Positions 26,303-35,398 of a DNA stretch of 64,000 nt are shown one piece after another. The position numbers and the translations under genes are program-made. The notes under the pieces were generated by a model that was given only the letters and a program-made list of their open reading frames with translations, did not search any database and was not told the origin of the DNA. Within the stretch, counting starts at the first letter, position 1; each line of letters opens with the position of its first letter. Source of the stretch: CAVQFB01 sp963711675 (GTDB lineage Bacteria; Acidobacteriota; Terriglobia; Terriglobales; Acidobacteriaceae); assembly GCA_963711675.1 (NCBI GenBank), contig CAVQFB010000013.1:219239-283238 (forward strand). Reading direction: 5' to 3'.

Positions 26303-26469
26303 TCCGTTGCGGCGACAAACGTAGTAGGGTGACTTCGTCGGCAGGAAATGCCTGCGCTGGCTCGACGCGAATCTTCGTGCCGTTCCGGGAAGATCGCGGG
26401 CTTCACTGCTGTTTCTTCCCATCGCTTCCGATCCTCCGGCCGCTACAATAACCATCAGGAGAGAGCGTT

Positions 26470-26964
26470 TTGTCCAAGCGACTCCTGAAGTATTGCCCTC
26501 TGCTGTTGCTTCCTCTCTTCTCACTTCCCTGCTTCGCAAACTGCATCCCCTTCACCGAAGCGCACCAGCACATCGGCTCCAATCGCTGCATCACCGGGAA
26601 GGTCCTTAAGGTCGAAGTGGGCACAAAGGGTGTCACCTATCTCGACTTCTGCGAGGATTACCGCCTCTGCCCTTTCACCGTCGTGGTCTTCCCTTCCGAC
26701 CTCAAGCACGTCGGCGACGTCCGCCAGTTGAAAGACAAAGTGGTCGAGATCCACGGCGACATTCAGCAGTACGACACACGCGCGGAAATCATTCTCAGCC
26801 GGCCTGGTCAACTCGGCGGGAAATCCGCGATGCTACCGCCGCTCCCCAAAAATTACGACGTAGAGAAGAAAGGCCACTACAGCGCCGGAACCTTCAGCTT
26901 CCCGAAATCCAGCAAGCCCAAACGCCCGAAGCAACAACCACGAGTGGACATCGAGACCGAGTAG
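26470..26964 (+). CDS. Exported OB-fold-like protein, unknown function
   Basis: 164 residues from TTG 26470, supported by AGGAGAGAG just upstream and by an immediate signal peptide (ending CFANC). Residues 30-115 form a beta-rich domain with GSNRCITGKVLKVE, YLDFCEDYRLCPFTVVVFP and KDKVVEIHGDI, in the style of nucleic-acid or ligand-binding OB proteins. It has four cysteines after the signal and a basic Lys/Pro tail. The gene before it is also a small anchored OB-like protein; the two may be functionally related. Confidence 0.65.
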   Translation: MSKRLLKYCPLLLLPLFSLPCFANCIPFTEAHQHIGSNRCITGKVLKVEVGTKGVTYLDFCEDYRLCPFTVVVFPSDLKHVGDVRQLKDKVVEIHGDIQQYDTRAEIILSRPGQLGGKSAMLPPLPKNYDVEKKGHYSAGTFSFPKSSKPKRPKQQPRVDIETE

Positions 26965-27039
26965 CCCCTCTGTCTCTTTTGCGAGGCGCCTGGTGGACCA
27001 CTTTGCAGGACGCGAAGGGATGCTTACGATTCGTATCAG

Positions 27040-27230
27040 GGCACGCCTTCAGGCGTGCCGTCACGCCCGACTACGCAGAGGGCTTTAGCCCCGCGGTGGT
27101 ACATCCGGCTCACAGCTATTTGCCTCGTAAGGACGGGGCGGCTTCAAGGTGTGCAAGAACTCACGATTCGTATCAGGGCATGCCTTCAGGCATGCCGCAA
27201 TCAGCCCCTTAACAACGCGCCTTCAGGCGC
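27040..27230. repeat. Cluster of TTYA-loop hairpins (family B)
   Basis: Four perfect hairpins: GGCACGCC-TTCA-GGCGTGCC (27040-27059), GGGC-TTTA-GCCC (27080-27091), GGCATGCC-TTCA-GGCATGCC (27177-27196) and GCGCC-TTCA-GGCGC (27217-27230). The first and third follow CGTATCAG. They occupy 26965-27230, which has no gene, and the last abuts the stop of the glycosyltransferase gene, where it could terminate transcription. Confidence 0.85.
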
Positions 27231-28411
27231 TCACACCATCCCTTTCCGCAACTCTTCTAACGGATAGTGTGTCCCGCGCCACACCACGCCGTCATTCCAC
27301 AGGGTCAGAATCATCGAGCGCAGAAGTGTGTACACGAACAAGAGCGTGCCGATCGGATGCAACAAAAAATAATACGGCGGCACCGACGACCGGAATGACA
27401 TGCCCACGTATATCAAGAACATCGATCCCAGCGCGATCCCATACGCCACCCGCGCCCCTCCATGCGCCACCCACACACCGACAAACGGCGCCAGATTAAG
27501 AAACGCCAGCCCGAAGCATGACACCAGCGTCCGCGGCCACTGGAAAGAAAGAACAGCAAAGAAATTCTTGGTCAGATTCGAACGACTCCCATCGCCCCCC
27601 GCGCCCAGCGAATGGATATCAGGTCCTCCCCAAACACATTGCGCTGGGCGTACCCGGCCTTCTTCACCACTTTGCCCAGCTTCATGTCGTCGAGCACCTC
27701 CATGCGCAGCGCCCGATAGGATCCGACCGCCTCGTACACATCCCGCCGGATGCAATTGAACGCGCCCACTCCCATGTGATCGTCCGTCTTCGGGTCGGCC
27801 ACCTTCCACGGCCGGTGCCCAAACACAAACAGTGTCTGGAAAAATGCGATCATCATTTTTTCGCCGGGCTGCTTCATGATCATGCGCGGAAACACCACCA
27901 CGTGATCCGCCTTCTCCGCCTCCGCATAAGCCAGCGCCCGCCGCACCGACTCCGGCTTGAACAACACATCCGCATCGGTAAACAACAGCCAGTCGCCGGT
28001 CGCTTCTTTCGCGGCCGTCCACATGGCATGCGTTTTGCCCAGCCACCCCGGCGGCAATTCTTCCACGTGAATCAGCTTCAGGCGCCCGTGCGCCTCGGCA
28101 CTGTTAGCCACGGACTCCATGACCTCGCCCGTCCGGTCCGTCGACCGGTCATTGACCGCAATCACCTCGTAATTGTCGTAGTCGAGAGCCAGCAGGCGAG
28201 TCAGCGTTTCTGCAATGTCGTGCTCCTCGTTGCAGGCGGGAACGATAATGCTGACTTTGGGATTTCCCTGGGGCAGGACCGGGTTCCGGTTCCATTCGGG
28301 CTTGGCCACATCGGCAACGTGTCTCATGCCGATGGCGGCGTCAAGGATGCGAGAAAACCAGGCGACCGCAAGAATGCTGCCTGCAATCCAATGAAACAGA
28401 CTCCAACTCAT
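27231..28411 (-). pseudogene. GT2-family membrane glycosyltransferase, one frameshift
   Basis: Reading from 28411, frame 1 gives an N-terminal helix and a GT2 domain with VSIIVPACNEEHD, NDRSTDRT, the metal-binding TDAD and a late FGEDLISIRW. It stops at 27572. Frame 2 continues NLTKNFFAVLSFQWP through four C-terminal helices to WRGTHYPLEELRKG. One base is missing near 27577-27582 (codon after GVV). The joined protein is about 393 residues, like carotenoid/hopene-type glycosyltransferases with C-terminal membrane helices. Acceptor unknown. A sequencing slip is as likely as real inactivation. Confidence 0.82.
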
Positions 28412-28457
28412 CTAGTCTTTACGCGTCCTCGCAAACATCTTTAGCTCTGCTCTAGGT

Positions 28458-28503
28458 ACTGGGTACTAGGTACCGTCTCGCTACTCGCCGCTCGCAACTC
28501 GCA
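28458..28503. repeat. Heptanucleotide repeat array
   Basis: Units ACTGGGT, ACTAGGT, then an irregular 11-mer, ACTCGCC, GCTCGCA and ACTCGCA, in the same phase and consensus as the array at 12683. It crosses the 3' end of the MFS gene (stop near 28481), so it encodes the last residues there. Confidence 0.75.
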
Positions 28504-29734
28504 CCCGCGGCGCGAACTTCATCCCGTAGAACAGTATCGCAGACGACAGCGCCGTCGCGACTACCGTGCTCGTGAATCCTGCTTCCAGCGACGATCGGTC
28601 GGACACCTTCCCAATCAACCACGGCGAGAACGCGTCTCCCAGGAAATGAATCACAAAAATGTTCACCGCGATCGCCGTCGCGCGGATGTGCGGTCCCACC
28701 GAGTTGATCACCGCCGCATTCAGCGGCGCCGTGTTCAACAACAGGAGAAAGCCCGCTACCGCAATCGCCGGCACCATCGCGGGACCACGGTTAAACAGGG
28801 CCATGGTCATCGCCGGAATCCCCAGCCCCATACTCGCCGCCGACACCAGGTAATACGCGCTCCGAGTCCGCCGCAACAAATAGTCTCCCAGCCATCCCCC
28901 CGCCAGCGACGCAATGGTTCCATCAATTGCGATGATGATCCCAAACATCTGGTTCGCCTTCAGCAGGCTGTACCCCCGCATGCGCGACAGAAACGTTGGC
29001 ATCCACACCAGAAGCCCGCCCTGGGCAAACGTCATCATCGCCATGCCCAGCGTCGCGCACAGAAATGCCGGGTTGCGCGCCAGCCCCAGAACCGTCCCGC
29101 GCTCCGGCGTCTCCTTTAGGGAATCAAATTGCCCTCGTTCCGGCTCCGGAATAAACAGCATGATCGTTGCCAGCAGAAACCCGGGCAGTCCAGCCAGCAG
29201 GAACGGCGCACGCCATCCGTACTGCGTCCCGAAATAACCGCCAATCGGATACCCCAGCGCGAACCCGACCGGAATGGCCAGATAAAAAACTCCCAACACA
29301 CGTCCGCGCTTCGCTTCGGGGAATAGGTCTGCCACAAACGTCGGCGATATCGTGACAAAGCTGGCCTCGCCCACTCCCACCAGCGTGTGCCGGATCAAAA
29401 GCGCCTGGTAGGTGTGGGTGAACGCGGTCAGCAGCGTGACTCCGCTCCATGCGAATGCGCCCAAGGCGATGACCACTCGCCGCGAATACCGGTCGGCCAG
29501 CGGTCCCATCACCGGCGCCGCAATCGTATAGAAAATCAGGAAAACCGTGGTCAACCGCCCGATCTGCGCGTCGGTAACGTGGAATTCATTCTGAATGAGC
29601 GGCTGCACTGCGTTCAGCACGGACCGGTCGATATAGTTGAGCAGGTTCAGCGCCGTCAGGACGAGCAGCGCCGTTCGCGGATAGAGTCGGGACGAGGGCA
29701 CAGGTCCGAGGAATATAGCATGGCGGTCTCCCAC
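28481..29734 (-). CDS. MFS transporter (spinster/AAHS-like)
   Basis: 417 residues from GTG 29734, 12 predicted membrane helices. Helix 1 reads LNLLNYIDRSVLNAVQPLIQ and the loop between helices 2 and 3 has GPLADRYSRR, the MFS signature; VGVGEASFVTISPTFVADLFP matches the spinster-type MFS group. It exports or imports an unknown organic solute. The last residues overlap a heptamer repeat. Monocistronic, 69 bases before the glycosyltransferase gene on the same strand. Confidence 0.88.
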   Translation of the reverse strand: MGDRHAIFLGPVPSSRLYPRTALLVLTALNLLNYIDRSVLNAVQPLIQNEFHVTDAQIGRLTTVFLIFYTIAAPVMGPLADRYSRRVVIALGAFAWSGVTLLTAFTHTYQALLIRHTLVGVGEASFVTISPTFVADLFPEAKRGRVLGVFYLAIPVGFALGYPIGGYFGTQYGWRAPFLLAGLPGFLLATIMLFIPEPERGQFDSLKETPERGTVLGLARNPAFLCATLGMAMMTFAQGGLLVWMPTFLSRMRGYSLLKANQMFGIIIAIDGTIASLAGGWLGDYLLRRTRSAYYLVSAASMGLGIPAMTMALFNRGPAMVPAIAVAGFLLLLNTAPLNAAVINSVGPHIRATAIAVNIFVIHFLGDAFSPWLIGKVSDRSSLEAGFTSTVVATALSSAILFYGMKFAPRVRVASGE

Positions 29735-29796
29735 CGATAATCAGGCGGAATATCGGCAGTGGCTCAATTTTCTATCGTTCTACGGCACAGTAATCA

Positions 29797-29960
29797 CGAA
29801 GCCCCCCGCGTTTTCTCCAGCGGGGCGAGAGCCTGCCGGCGACGCGAGCCTAAGCAAGTGAGTCGAACGGGGATCTGGCGCGCGGTGCTTCAAGTTGGGC
29901 CAGTACCGGCATATCTAGTTACTAGATACCGGGTACTAGCTACTGGCCACTGGCAACTCC
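29797..29960. repeat. Family A repeat followed by heptanucleotide array
   Basis: The family A hairpin CCCCGC-gttttctcca-GCGGGG lies at about 29804-29825 and its tail GGGGATCTGGCGCGCGGTG ends near 29887. Heptamers ACTAGAT, ACCGGGT, ACTAGCT, ACTGGCC, ACTGGCA follow at 29921-29955 and reach the end of queF. Confidence 0.8.
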
Positions 29961-30361
29961 TACTTCTTCCCCCGCGGCCATCTCGCCACCACTACCGTCG
30001 AAATCCCCCCTCGCGGCCGGAAGTCTCCCTTCACCTCCGCCCACACCGGCTTCGCCCACTTCACCACATCTTCCAGCACCCGATTGACGATGTTTTCCTG
30101 GAAGATTCCCAGGTTGCGGTAACACTGCAAATACTCCTTCAGTGACTTAAGCTCCAGACAAGCCTTGTCGGGCATGTACCGGATCGTGATCCGCCCGAAG
30201 TCGGGTAGCCCGGTTTTTGGACAAACCGAGGTAAATTCAGGGTCATCAATCTCGATCTCATACCCCGGGAACTGGTTGGGCCAGGTTTCAATTTCGGGAA
30301 AGTCAGCGTCTAATCCCGCTTCGGCGTGCTCGGGCGTGTATCGGGGCTGCTGCTTGGCCAT
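29960..30361 (-). CDS. queF: NADPH-dependent 7-cyano-7-deazaguanine reductase
   Basis: 133 residues from ATG 30361; an open extension to 30463 exceeds the usual unimodular length. The catalytic cysteine C47 lies in FTSVCPKTGLPDFG and the QueF NADPH motif is LELKSLKEYLQ (69-79), with a conserved FRPRGGIS end. It reduces preQ0 to preQ1 in queuosine synthesis, a cytoplasmic step. No other queuosine gene is adjacent. Start choice is by family length, as no clear Shine-Dalgarno is present. Confidence 0.94.
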   Translation of the reverse strand: MAKQQPRYTPEHAEAGLDADFPEIETWPNQFPGYEIEIDDPEFTSVCPKTGLPDFGRITIRYMPDKACLELKSLKEYLQCYRNLGIFQENIVNRVLEDVVKWAKPVWAEVKGDFRPRGGISTVVVARWPRGKK

Positions 30362-30519
30362 AAAAGCTATTGTATCCAGCGCGGAACGCAACATCCATTC
30401 AGGCACTAATTCTCGTTCTGGAAGCGAATGTTGTGCATCTAAATACGCAAGACTGACAGGCATTTGAGTGCTCGGGGCCGCCCCATGGGTGGTAAATTGT
30501 TGCGTGCAATCTTAGCCGT

Positions 30520-31773
30520 ATGGCGTTGACCCAAAAGAACCAGACGTTCCTCAGCCGGTACCGGTGGCTGGTGACGGCCTTGGCCGTCATCCTGGCCGTC
30601 GTGTTCCTGGCTTCTTTTGCCACGCGCCACGACGACGCCGTTCCCGTCCGCACCGTCGCCGTCACCCGAGGAACCATTCGCAGCGTCATCTCCACCAACG
30701 GCAAGATCGAGCCGGTTCATAACTTCGAAGCTCACTCCCCGGCGCCTACCACGGTCCAGCGCATACTCGTCAAAGAAGGCGATCACGTCAAGAAGGGACA
30801 ACTACTCCTTGAGCTCGACGACGCAGAAGCCCGCAGTCAGTCAGCGCGGGCCCTCGCTCAGCTCAAAGGCGCGCAGGCGGATGTGAATGCCCTTTCCCGC
30901 GGAGGCACCCAGGAAGAAGTGCTTACCCTCGACGCCCAGCTGATCCACGCCCGCACCGCGCGTGACGCCGCTCAACGCAATTACGACGCGCTCAAGAATC
31001 TCCAGCAGAAAGACGCAGCTTCCATCGGCGAAGTGAAGGATGCCCACAACGCCCTGCAACGCGCAGAAGCCGACCTGCAGCTCCTCCAGCAAAAACGAAA
31101 AGATCGTTACTCCCAGCCCGAGGTCGCGAAGATCGAAGCCCAGAAAGCGGAAGCCCAGGCGGCATACGACGCCGCGCAGGACGTCCTGAATAAGTCCGAT
31201 ATCCGCGCCCCCTTCGACGGAGTTCTCTACTCCCTGCCCGTGAAGCCAGGCTCGTTCGTTCAGGCCGGCGACCTCCTGCTTCAGGAATCGGATCTCTCCC
31301 GCGTCCTCGTGCGCGCCTTCGTCGACGAGCCGGATATCGGCCGCCTCGATCCCGGAGACAAGATCGAAGCCACCTGGGATGCCATTCCTGGCCGTATCTG
31401 GCGCGGAACCGTCAACACCATTCCCTCCACGGTCAAACTGCGCGGCACCCGCAATGTCGGCGAAGCTACGTGCATCGTCGAGAATAACGACTTCAAGTTG
31501 CTGCCGAATGTGAATGTCGGTGTGACCATCGTGACCGCGGAACACGAAAATATTCTGATGCTTCCGCGCGAAGCGGTTCATCTGGATGACAGCAAGCCTT
31601 ACGTCTACCAACTGGTCGACGGTCAGGTCCGGCGGCAGAATGTGAAAACGTCGGTCTCCAACCTCACCTCGGTCGAAATCACCGACGGCTTGCCCGAAAA
31701 AGCCGTGGTGGTCTCTGCCCTGTTGACTTCCAAAATGCTACGCGATGGGGCCACCGTAAAGGTTGTGCAGTGA
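30520..31773 (+). CDS. HlyD/RND-type periplasmic adaptor (membrane fusion protein)
   Basis: 417 residues: one N-terminal membrane anchor (15-35), a split biotinyl-lipoyl domain (EAHSPAPTTVQRILVKEGDHVKKGQLLLELDD and later SDIRAPFDGVLYSLPVKPGS), a coiled-coil hairpin between about 100 and 220, then beta-barrel and membrane-proximal domains. It bridges an inner-membrane pump and a TolC-type channel. No pump gene follows; a TolC-like gene lies 1.7 kb downstream on the other strand, so the complex may be assembled from dispersed genes. Confidence 0.88.
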   Translation: MALTQKNQTFLSRYRWLVTALAVILAVVFLASFATRHDDAVPVRTVAVTRGTIRSVISTNGKIEPVHNFEAHSPAPTTVQRILVKEGDHVKKGQLLLELDDAEARSQSARALAQLKGAQADVNALSRGGTQEEVLTLDAQLIHARTARDAAQRNYDALKNLQQKDAASIGEVKDAHNALQRAEADLQLLQQKRKDRYSQPEVAKIEAQKAEAQAAYDAAQDVLNKSDIRAPFDGVLYSLPVKPGSFVQAGDLLLQESDLSRVLVRAFVDEPDIGRLDPGDKIEATWDAIPGRIWRGTVNTIPSTVKLRGTRNVGEATCIVENNDFKLLPNVNVGVTIVTAEHENILMLPREAVHLDDSKPYVYQLVDGQVRRQNVKTSVSNLTSVEITDGLPEKAVVVSALLTSKMLRDGATVKVVQ

Positions 31774-31867
31774 GACCGGTTTTGTACCAGAGCGCGACCA
31801 TGGTCGTGCCACTCGCAAGGGTTTGGGGCACGGCTTAGTCGTGCCGGCACGCAAGGGTTTGTATCAG

Positions 31868-32121
31868 GGCACGACTTTAGTCGTGCCGCGGTCGTTCACA
31901 TTTGTCATTCCGAGCCGCCCGTAACCGCGCTTTTCGCGGCGAGGGCGAGCGAGGAATCTGCGGTTCCGCTTCTCGAGCGGTACTTGCGACGCCGCAACTT
32001 GGGTCGTTTCGGAATCAAAGGTTGGGAGGGCACGACTTCAGTCGTCCACTCGCAAGGCTTTGTATCAGGGCACGACTTTAGTCGTGCCGTTGTACGCCGA
32101 CAGGCACGGGGCTTTAGCCCC
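31868..32121. repeat. Composite repeat copy 1 (family A + TTYA hairpins)
   Basis: Order: GGCACGAC-TTTA-GTCGTGCC (31868-31887), family A core GTCATTCCGAGCC to GAGGAATCTGCGG (about 31903-31962), a degenerate hairpin near 32029, GTATCAG plus GGCACGAC-TTTA-GTCGTGCC (32062-32088), and GGGGC-TTTA-GCCCC (32108-32121). Two further degenerate hairpins lie at 31795-31850. It fills 31774-32166; no gene is seen. Confidence 0.85.
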
Positions 32122-32166
32122 TGTGAACTTTGGAGGAAATGGTTTTTGAATCCACGTTGTAGCTTT

Positions 32167-33129
32167 ATGTCCATACTCCGCAAATTCGTATTCGCACTCA
32201 TAATTTCCTTTTCGCTCTCGCTAGCCGCCGCTGCCAATTCCCCCAAGGATCTCCTGGCTCAAGGTCGTGTCGACGAAGCCATCACCGCGCTGCAGGGCGA
32301 AATCAGCGCCAGTCCCGACAACGCCGAGTCCTACAATCTGCTCTGCCGCTCCCACTTCGCGCTCGCGGATTGGGACCGTGCCATCTCTGCCTGCCAGAAA
32401 GCGGTTCACTTAGCTCCGGACAACAGCCGTTATCACCTCTGGCTGGGCCGCGCCTACGGCGAGAAAGCCGACCGTGCGAACTTCATGTCGGCCGCAAGTC
32501 TGGCGGGCAAAGTCCGCGGGGAGTTCGAGCGTGCCGTGGAACTCGACCCCAACAGCATCGACGCGCGCACCGATCTGGCCGAGTTTTATCTCGAAGCGCC
32601 AGGTATCATCGGTGGCGGACAGGACAAGGCTATCGCTCAGGCGGCGGTGCTGCACAAGCTGAGTCCCGCGAAGGCTCACTGGGTCTACGGCAGAATCGCT
32701 GAGAAGAAAAAAGATCGTGCCGCTGCGGAGCGCGAGTATCGCTCCGAACTCGAGGTAAGCCACAACAGCGGGGACGGCTGGCTGGATCTCGCCATCTTCT
32801 ATCGTCGCGTCGGCCAGCTCGACGACATGGAACACGCTCTCAAGGAACTGAACACTGCGGAACTTCACCGGCGCGACGCGCTGGTCGACGGCGCGGAAAC
32901 TCTCATCCGTACGGATCGCAACCCGCCCTTGGCGATGCAACTACTGCGCCGCTATCTTTCAACCGGCACGGTGGAAGAAGCGCCCGCCTTCAAGGCTCAC
33001 TACCTGCTTGGAACCTTGCTTGAAAGGCAAGGGGACAAGACCGCAGCCGCCCGCGAATACCGCACTTCACTCATGCTCGCGCGAAATTTCGGGCGCGCTC
33101 AGGAAGCCCTGAATCGCCTGGGAGAGTAA
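32167..33129 (+). CDS. Exported TPR-repeat protein
   Basis: 320 residues from ATG 32167; the longer open frame to 31984 is repeat sequence and is rejected. A signal peptide (about 1-22, ending LAAAA) is followed by TPR motifs at roughly 30-130 and 200-315 (DEAITALQGEISASPDNAESYNLLC, then AEREYRSELEVSHNSGDGWLDLA). TPR proteins act as scaffolds for complexes. It is a single gene bounded by repeat elements on the 5' side. The partner is unknown. Confidence 0.8.
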   Translation: MSILRKFVFALIISFSLSLAAAANSPKDLLAQGRVDEAITALQGEISASPDNAESYNLLCRSHFALADWDRAISACQKAVHLAPDNSRYHLWLGRAYGEKADRANFMSAASLAGKVRGEFERAVELDPNSIDARTDLAEFYLEAPGIIGGGQDKAIAQAAVLHKLSPAKAHWVYGRIAEKKKDRAAAEREYRSELEVSHNSGDGWLDLAIFYRRVGQLDDMEHALKELNTAELHRRDALVDGAETLIRTDRNPPLAMQLLRRYLSTGTVEEAPAFKAHYLLGTLLERQGDKTAAAREYRTSLMLARNFGRAQEALNRLGE

Positions 33130-33154
33130 TCCCAACTAAGACTGTCATCATCTA

Positions 33155-33275
33155 AGCTGTCGTCTTGAGCTGTGCTGCGAAATTCAAATTACGACTTTCA
33201 TCTTGAGCGGAGCAGCGAATTTCGAATCAAAATTGTCATCTTGAGCGGAGTGGCGGGATTCGCTGGCGGATTTCG
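33155..33275. repeat. Degenerate family A copies in tandem
   Basis: GTCGTCTTGAGCTGTG (33161), TTTCATCTTGAGCGGAGCAGCGAA (about 33198) and GTCATCTTGAGCGGAGTGGCG (33235) are successive variants about 37-40 bases apart. They take up much of the 313-base spacer 33130-33442, which has no gene. Confidence 0.7.
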
Positions 33276-33442
33276 CCGCGCAGTCAAAAGAGCCCATGTC
33301 TGCCGATTCTCTTCACCGGCATCCAGAGGAGTTCTCTACACAACGGTCGTCAAAAAAGGGTGTAGAGCCCAGTCGAGACACGCCCGCCAATGCGAGCTCA
33401 GTGGTAACTTCGACTCACCTCGCTCGGGCGACATACCCCCGC

Positions 33443-34759
33443 TCACTGCCCCGCCAACGCCCAGCTCTCCAACTCTCCGGTCGTTCGCAGCAGCTGTAGC
33501 TGCGCTCTCTGCAGCTGAAAATCTGCATTGATTCGCTCCAGGTTACGCTCGGCGGCTTCGATCGCCGCACTCTGCAACTCCCGTTGCGTCGCCGTTTCCG
33601 CCTCCATCCGTGCGTGCGCAGCATCGAGCTGGCTCTGCGCCAGCTCCGAACGTAGCTGCGCCACATCCCGCGCCGCGTCGAGCGCTTGCACATTGTGCTG
33701 CGTCCGGATCGCGTCCAGAGCCGTTTTGTTCTTCACTTGCTCCGCCTCCTTACGCGCTCGCAACGCTTCCGCATCGGCCGCCGCTGCGTGCGATCGCTGT
33801 GCCGTATTCAGAAATGGCAGCCGCAACACCAGCCCGAACGTTACGTTCTGTGTCTGGAACGATCCGGCGCGAAAGAATTTCTCGAAGTCCGTCAGCGATG
33901 TCTCGATCACCCCATACTGTGCCGCAAAATCCACCGTCGGATACCACACCGCCCGGTGTTCTCCCTTTGCCTTCAATTGCCGGATCACCGCCGTCTGCTC
34001 CGCCATGTCGACCGCAGCACTCGTCTGCAATGCGCGCGTTGTCACGTTGTCCTCCGGCTTCGCGTTCGCCATCGCCGGAATCGACGCCCGCGATGTTACC
34101 ACTGCGCTCAGCGGCAGTCCCGTCAACTGCGAAAGGCGCGTGCGCAGGATATCCACCGCGCCCTCCGCCTCCGCAATGTGCACTCGCACCTGCGCCTCAG
34201 TCAGCTTCGCTTTCGTCGCCTCCACCGGACTGTCCACGCCCGCCTTGATCCGGTCATCCGTCGCGCCGACCACATCCGTCGCCACCTTCAATTCGCTGCG
34301 CAGGATCGGCAGCCGCTCTTCCCAGCGATTCAGCTCGATATAGATCAGGGCCGTATCCAGGATCACCTGCGCGCGCTGGTCACGCGTCTGTGTTTTGGTC
34401 ACACCCCACTCAGACTTCGCCGCCTTGATGAATTCCCGCTGGGCAAGGTTCAACACCGACGACTGCGTGGTCACGTTGAAGATCGTGGGCGCCGACCCTT
34501 CCAGACTCAGCGGAAACCCGTACGCATAGCCGATGTCCGAGCCGACCATCGCTTGCGGAATGTAAGAATTGTGTGCCTCGAGGTACGTCTGGTAAGCGCG
34601 CATCTCATCCGCCTTGCTCAGCGCCATCTCGCTGCTGTGGCCCACGGCCAGTTCCAGCGCGCGCCGAAAGGTAAGCGCATCCTGCGCCACCGCAGTCGTT
34701 ACCGCCACCATGCAGATCGAGAAAACCGCAATCCAGCGAATCCCCAAAAAAGGCTTCAT
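33443..34759 (-). CDS. TolC-family outer membrane efflux protein
   Basis: 438 residues from ATG 34759, preceded by AGGAAGGG. A signal peptide ending AVAQ is followed by two repeats of long amphipathic helices (about 60-240 and 280-435), rich in Ala and Gln, with the family-typical LNRWEERLPILRSELKVA and the second-half VTFGLVLRLPFLNTAQRS. It forms an outer-membrane tunnel for efflux or type I secretion. The HlyD-like gene is nearby but in the opposite orientation. Confidence 0.87.
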   Translation of the reverse strand: MKPFLGIRWIAVFSICMVAVTTAVAQDALTFRRALELAVGHSSEMALSKADEMRAYQTYLEAHNSYIPQAMVGSDIGYAYGFPLSLEGSAPTIFNVTTQSSVLNLAQREFIKAAKSEWGVTKTQTRDQRAQVILDTALIYIELNRWEERLPILRSELKVATDVVGATDDRIKAGVDSPVEATKAKLTEAQVRVHIAEAEGAVDILRTRLSQLTGLPLSAVVTSRASIPAMANAKPEDNVTTRALQTSAAVDMAEQTAVIRQLKAKGEHRAVWYPTVDFAAQYGVIETSLTDFEKFFRAGSFQTQNVTFGLVLRLPFLNTAQRSHAAAADAEALRARKEAEQVKNKTALDAIRTQHNVQALDAARDVAQLRSELAQSQLDAAHARMEAETATQRELQSAAIEAAERNLERINADFQLQRAQLQLLRTTGELESWALAGQ

Positions 34760-34929
34760 GTCCGGTTCCCTTCCTGAATTTTCACGTCTTGAAACTGTAT
34801 AAGATGCGCCGCTGTCGAGCAAAAACCCGGCTTCTCCAGGCGATCGTGCAGTTGAAGTGCCCCGCTGGCCTTTTCTGCTCTGTGAGGTGGCAACGCAGAC
34901 TTTAGTCGTGACACTAATCGTTTCTACTT

Positions 34930-35122
34930 GTCATTCCGAGCCGTCCGCAACCGCGCCTGGCGCAGCGAGGACGAGCGAGGAATCTGCAGTTCCGTTTTAG
35001 TCGTCCCAGAGCCACCGCCTCGCGGCAGACCACGACTCTACATGCTGTCGGGAATCCGGTTCGTATCAGGGCACCGCTTCAGCGGTGCCAGACCAGCCGT
35101 CGAATTGGGCCGGCTTTAGCCG
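34930..35122. repeat. Composite repeat copy 2, upstream of hpnJ
   Basis: Family A core TGTCATTCCGAGCCG to GAGGAATCTGCAGTTCC (34930-34996), CGTATCAG plus GGCACCGC-TTCA-GCGGTGCC (35062-35089), then CGGC-TTTA-GCCG followed by CTGGCC (35111-35128). Same order and orientation as copies 1 and 3. The rest of 34760-35398 contains no gene I can support. Confidence 0.85.
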
Positions 35123-35398
35123 CTGGCCCTATTGCCGGACAGATCGGCACCCCACACCCCCTACCACGTACTGCGCCTATTCCCCTTTCACTGCATCAAA
35201 TCATAGGTTCGCAGCAATCGGGTTTCACCCGGCCACCGGGACCACTACACTGACCACACTATACTTGGTGAGGGGTGTGTCCATTCAGACCGCGGGAACA
35301 GATATTTCCCGGTTCGCTCCTCGTCCGCGTACCCGACAATGCACTGTGACCCGGGCCGCATCTAAGCCATAGAATGCTAGTATAAGTAATTCACCCAT

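Noticed and set aside
26965..32121. CRISPR array suggested by regularly recurring palindromic repeats
   Set aside because: Repeat spacing is irregular, the hairpin arms differ between copies, and no cas gene is present.
31984..32166. N-terminal extension of the TPR protein
   Set aside because: The added residues are translated repeat sequence and precede a proper signal peptide at ATG 32167.
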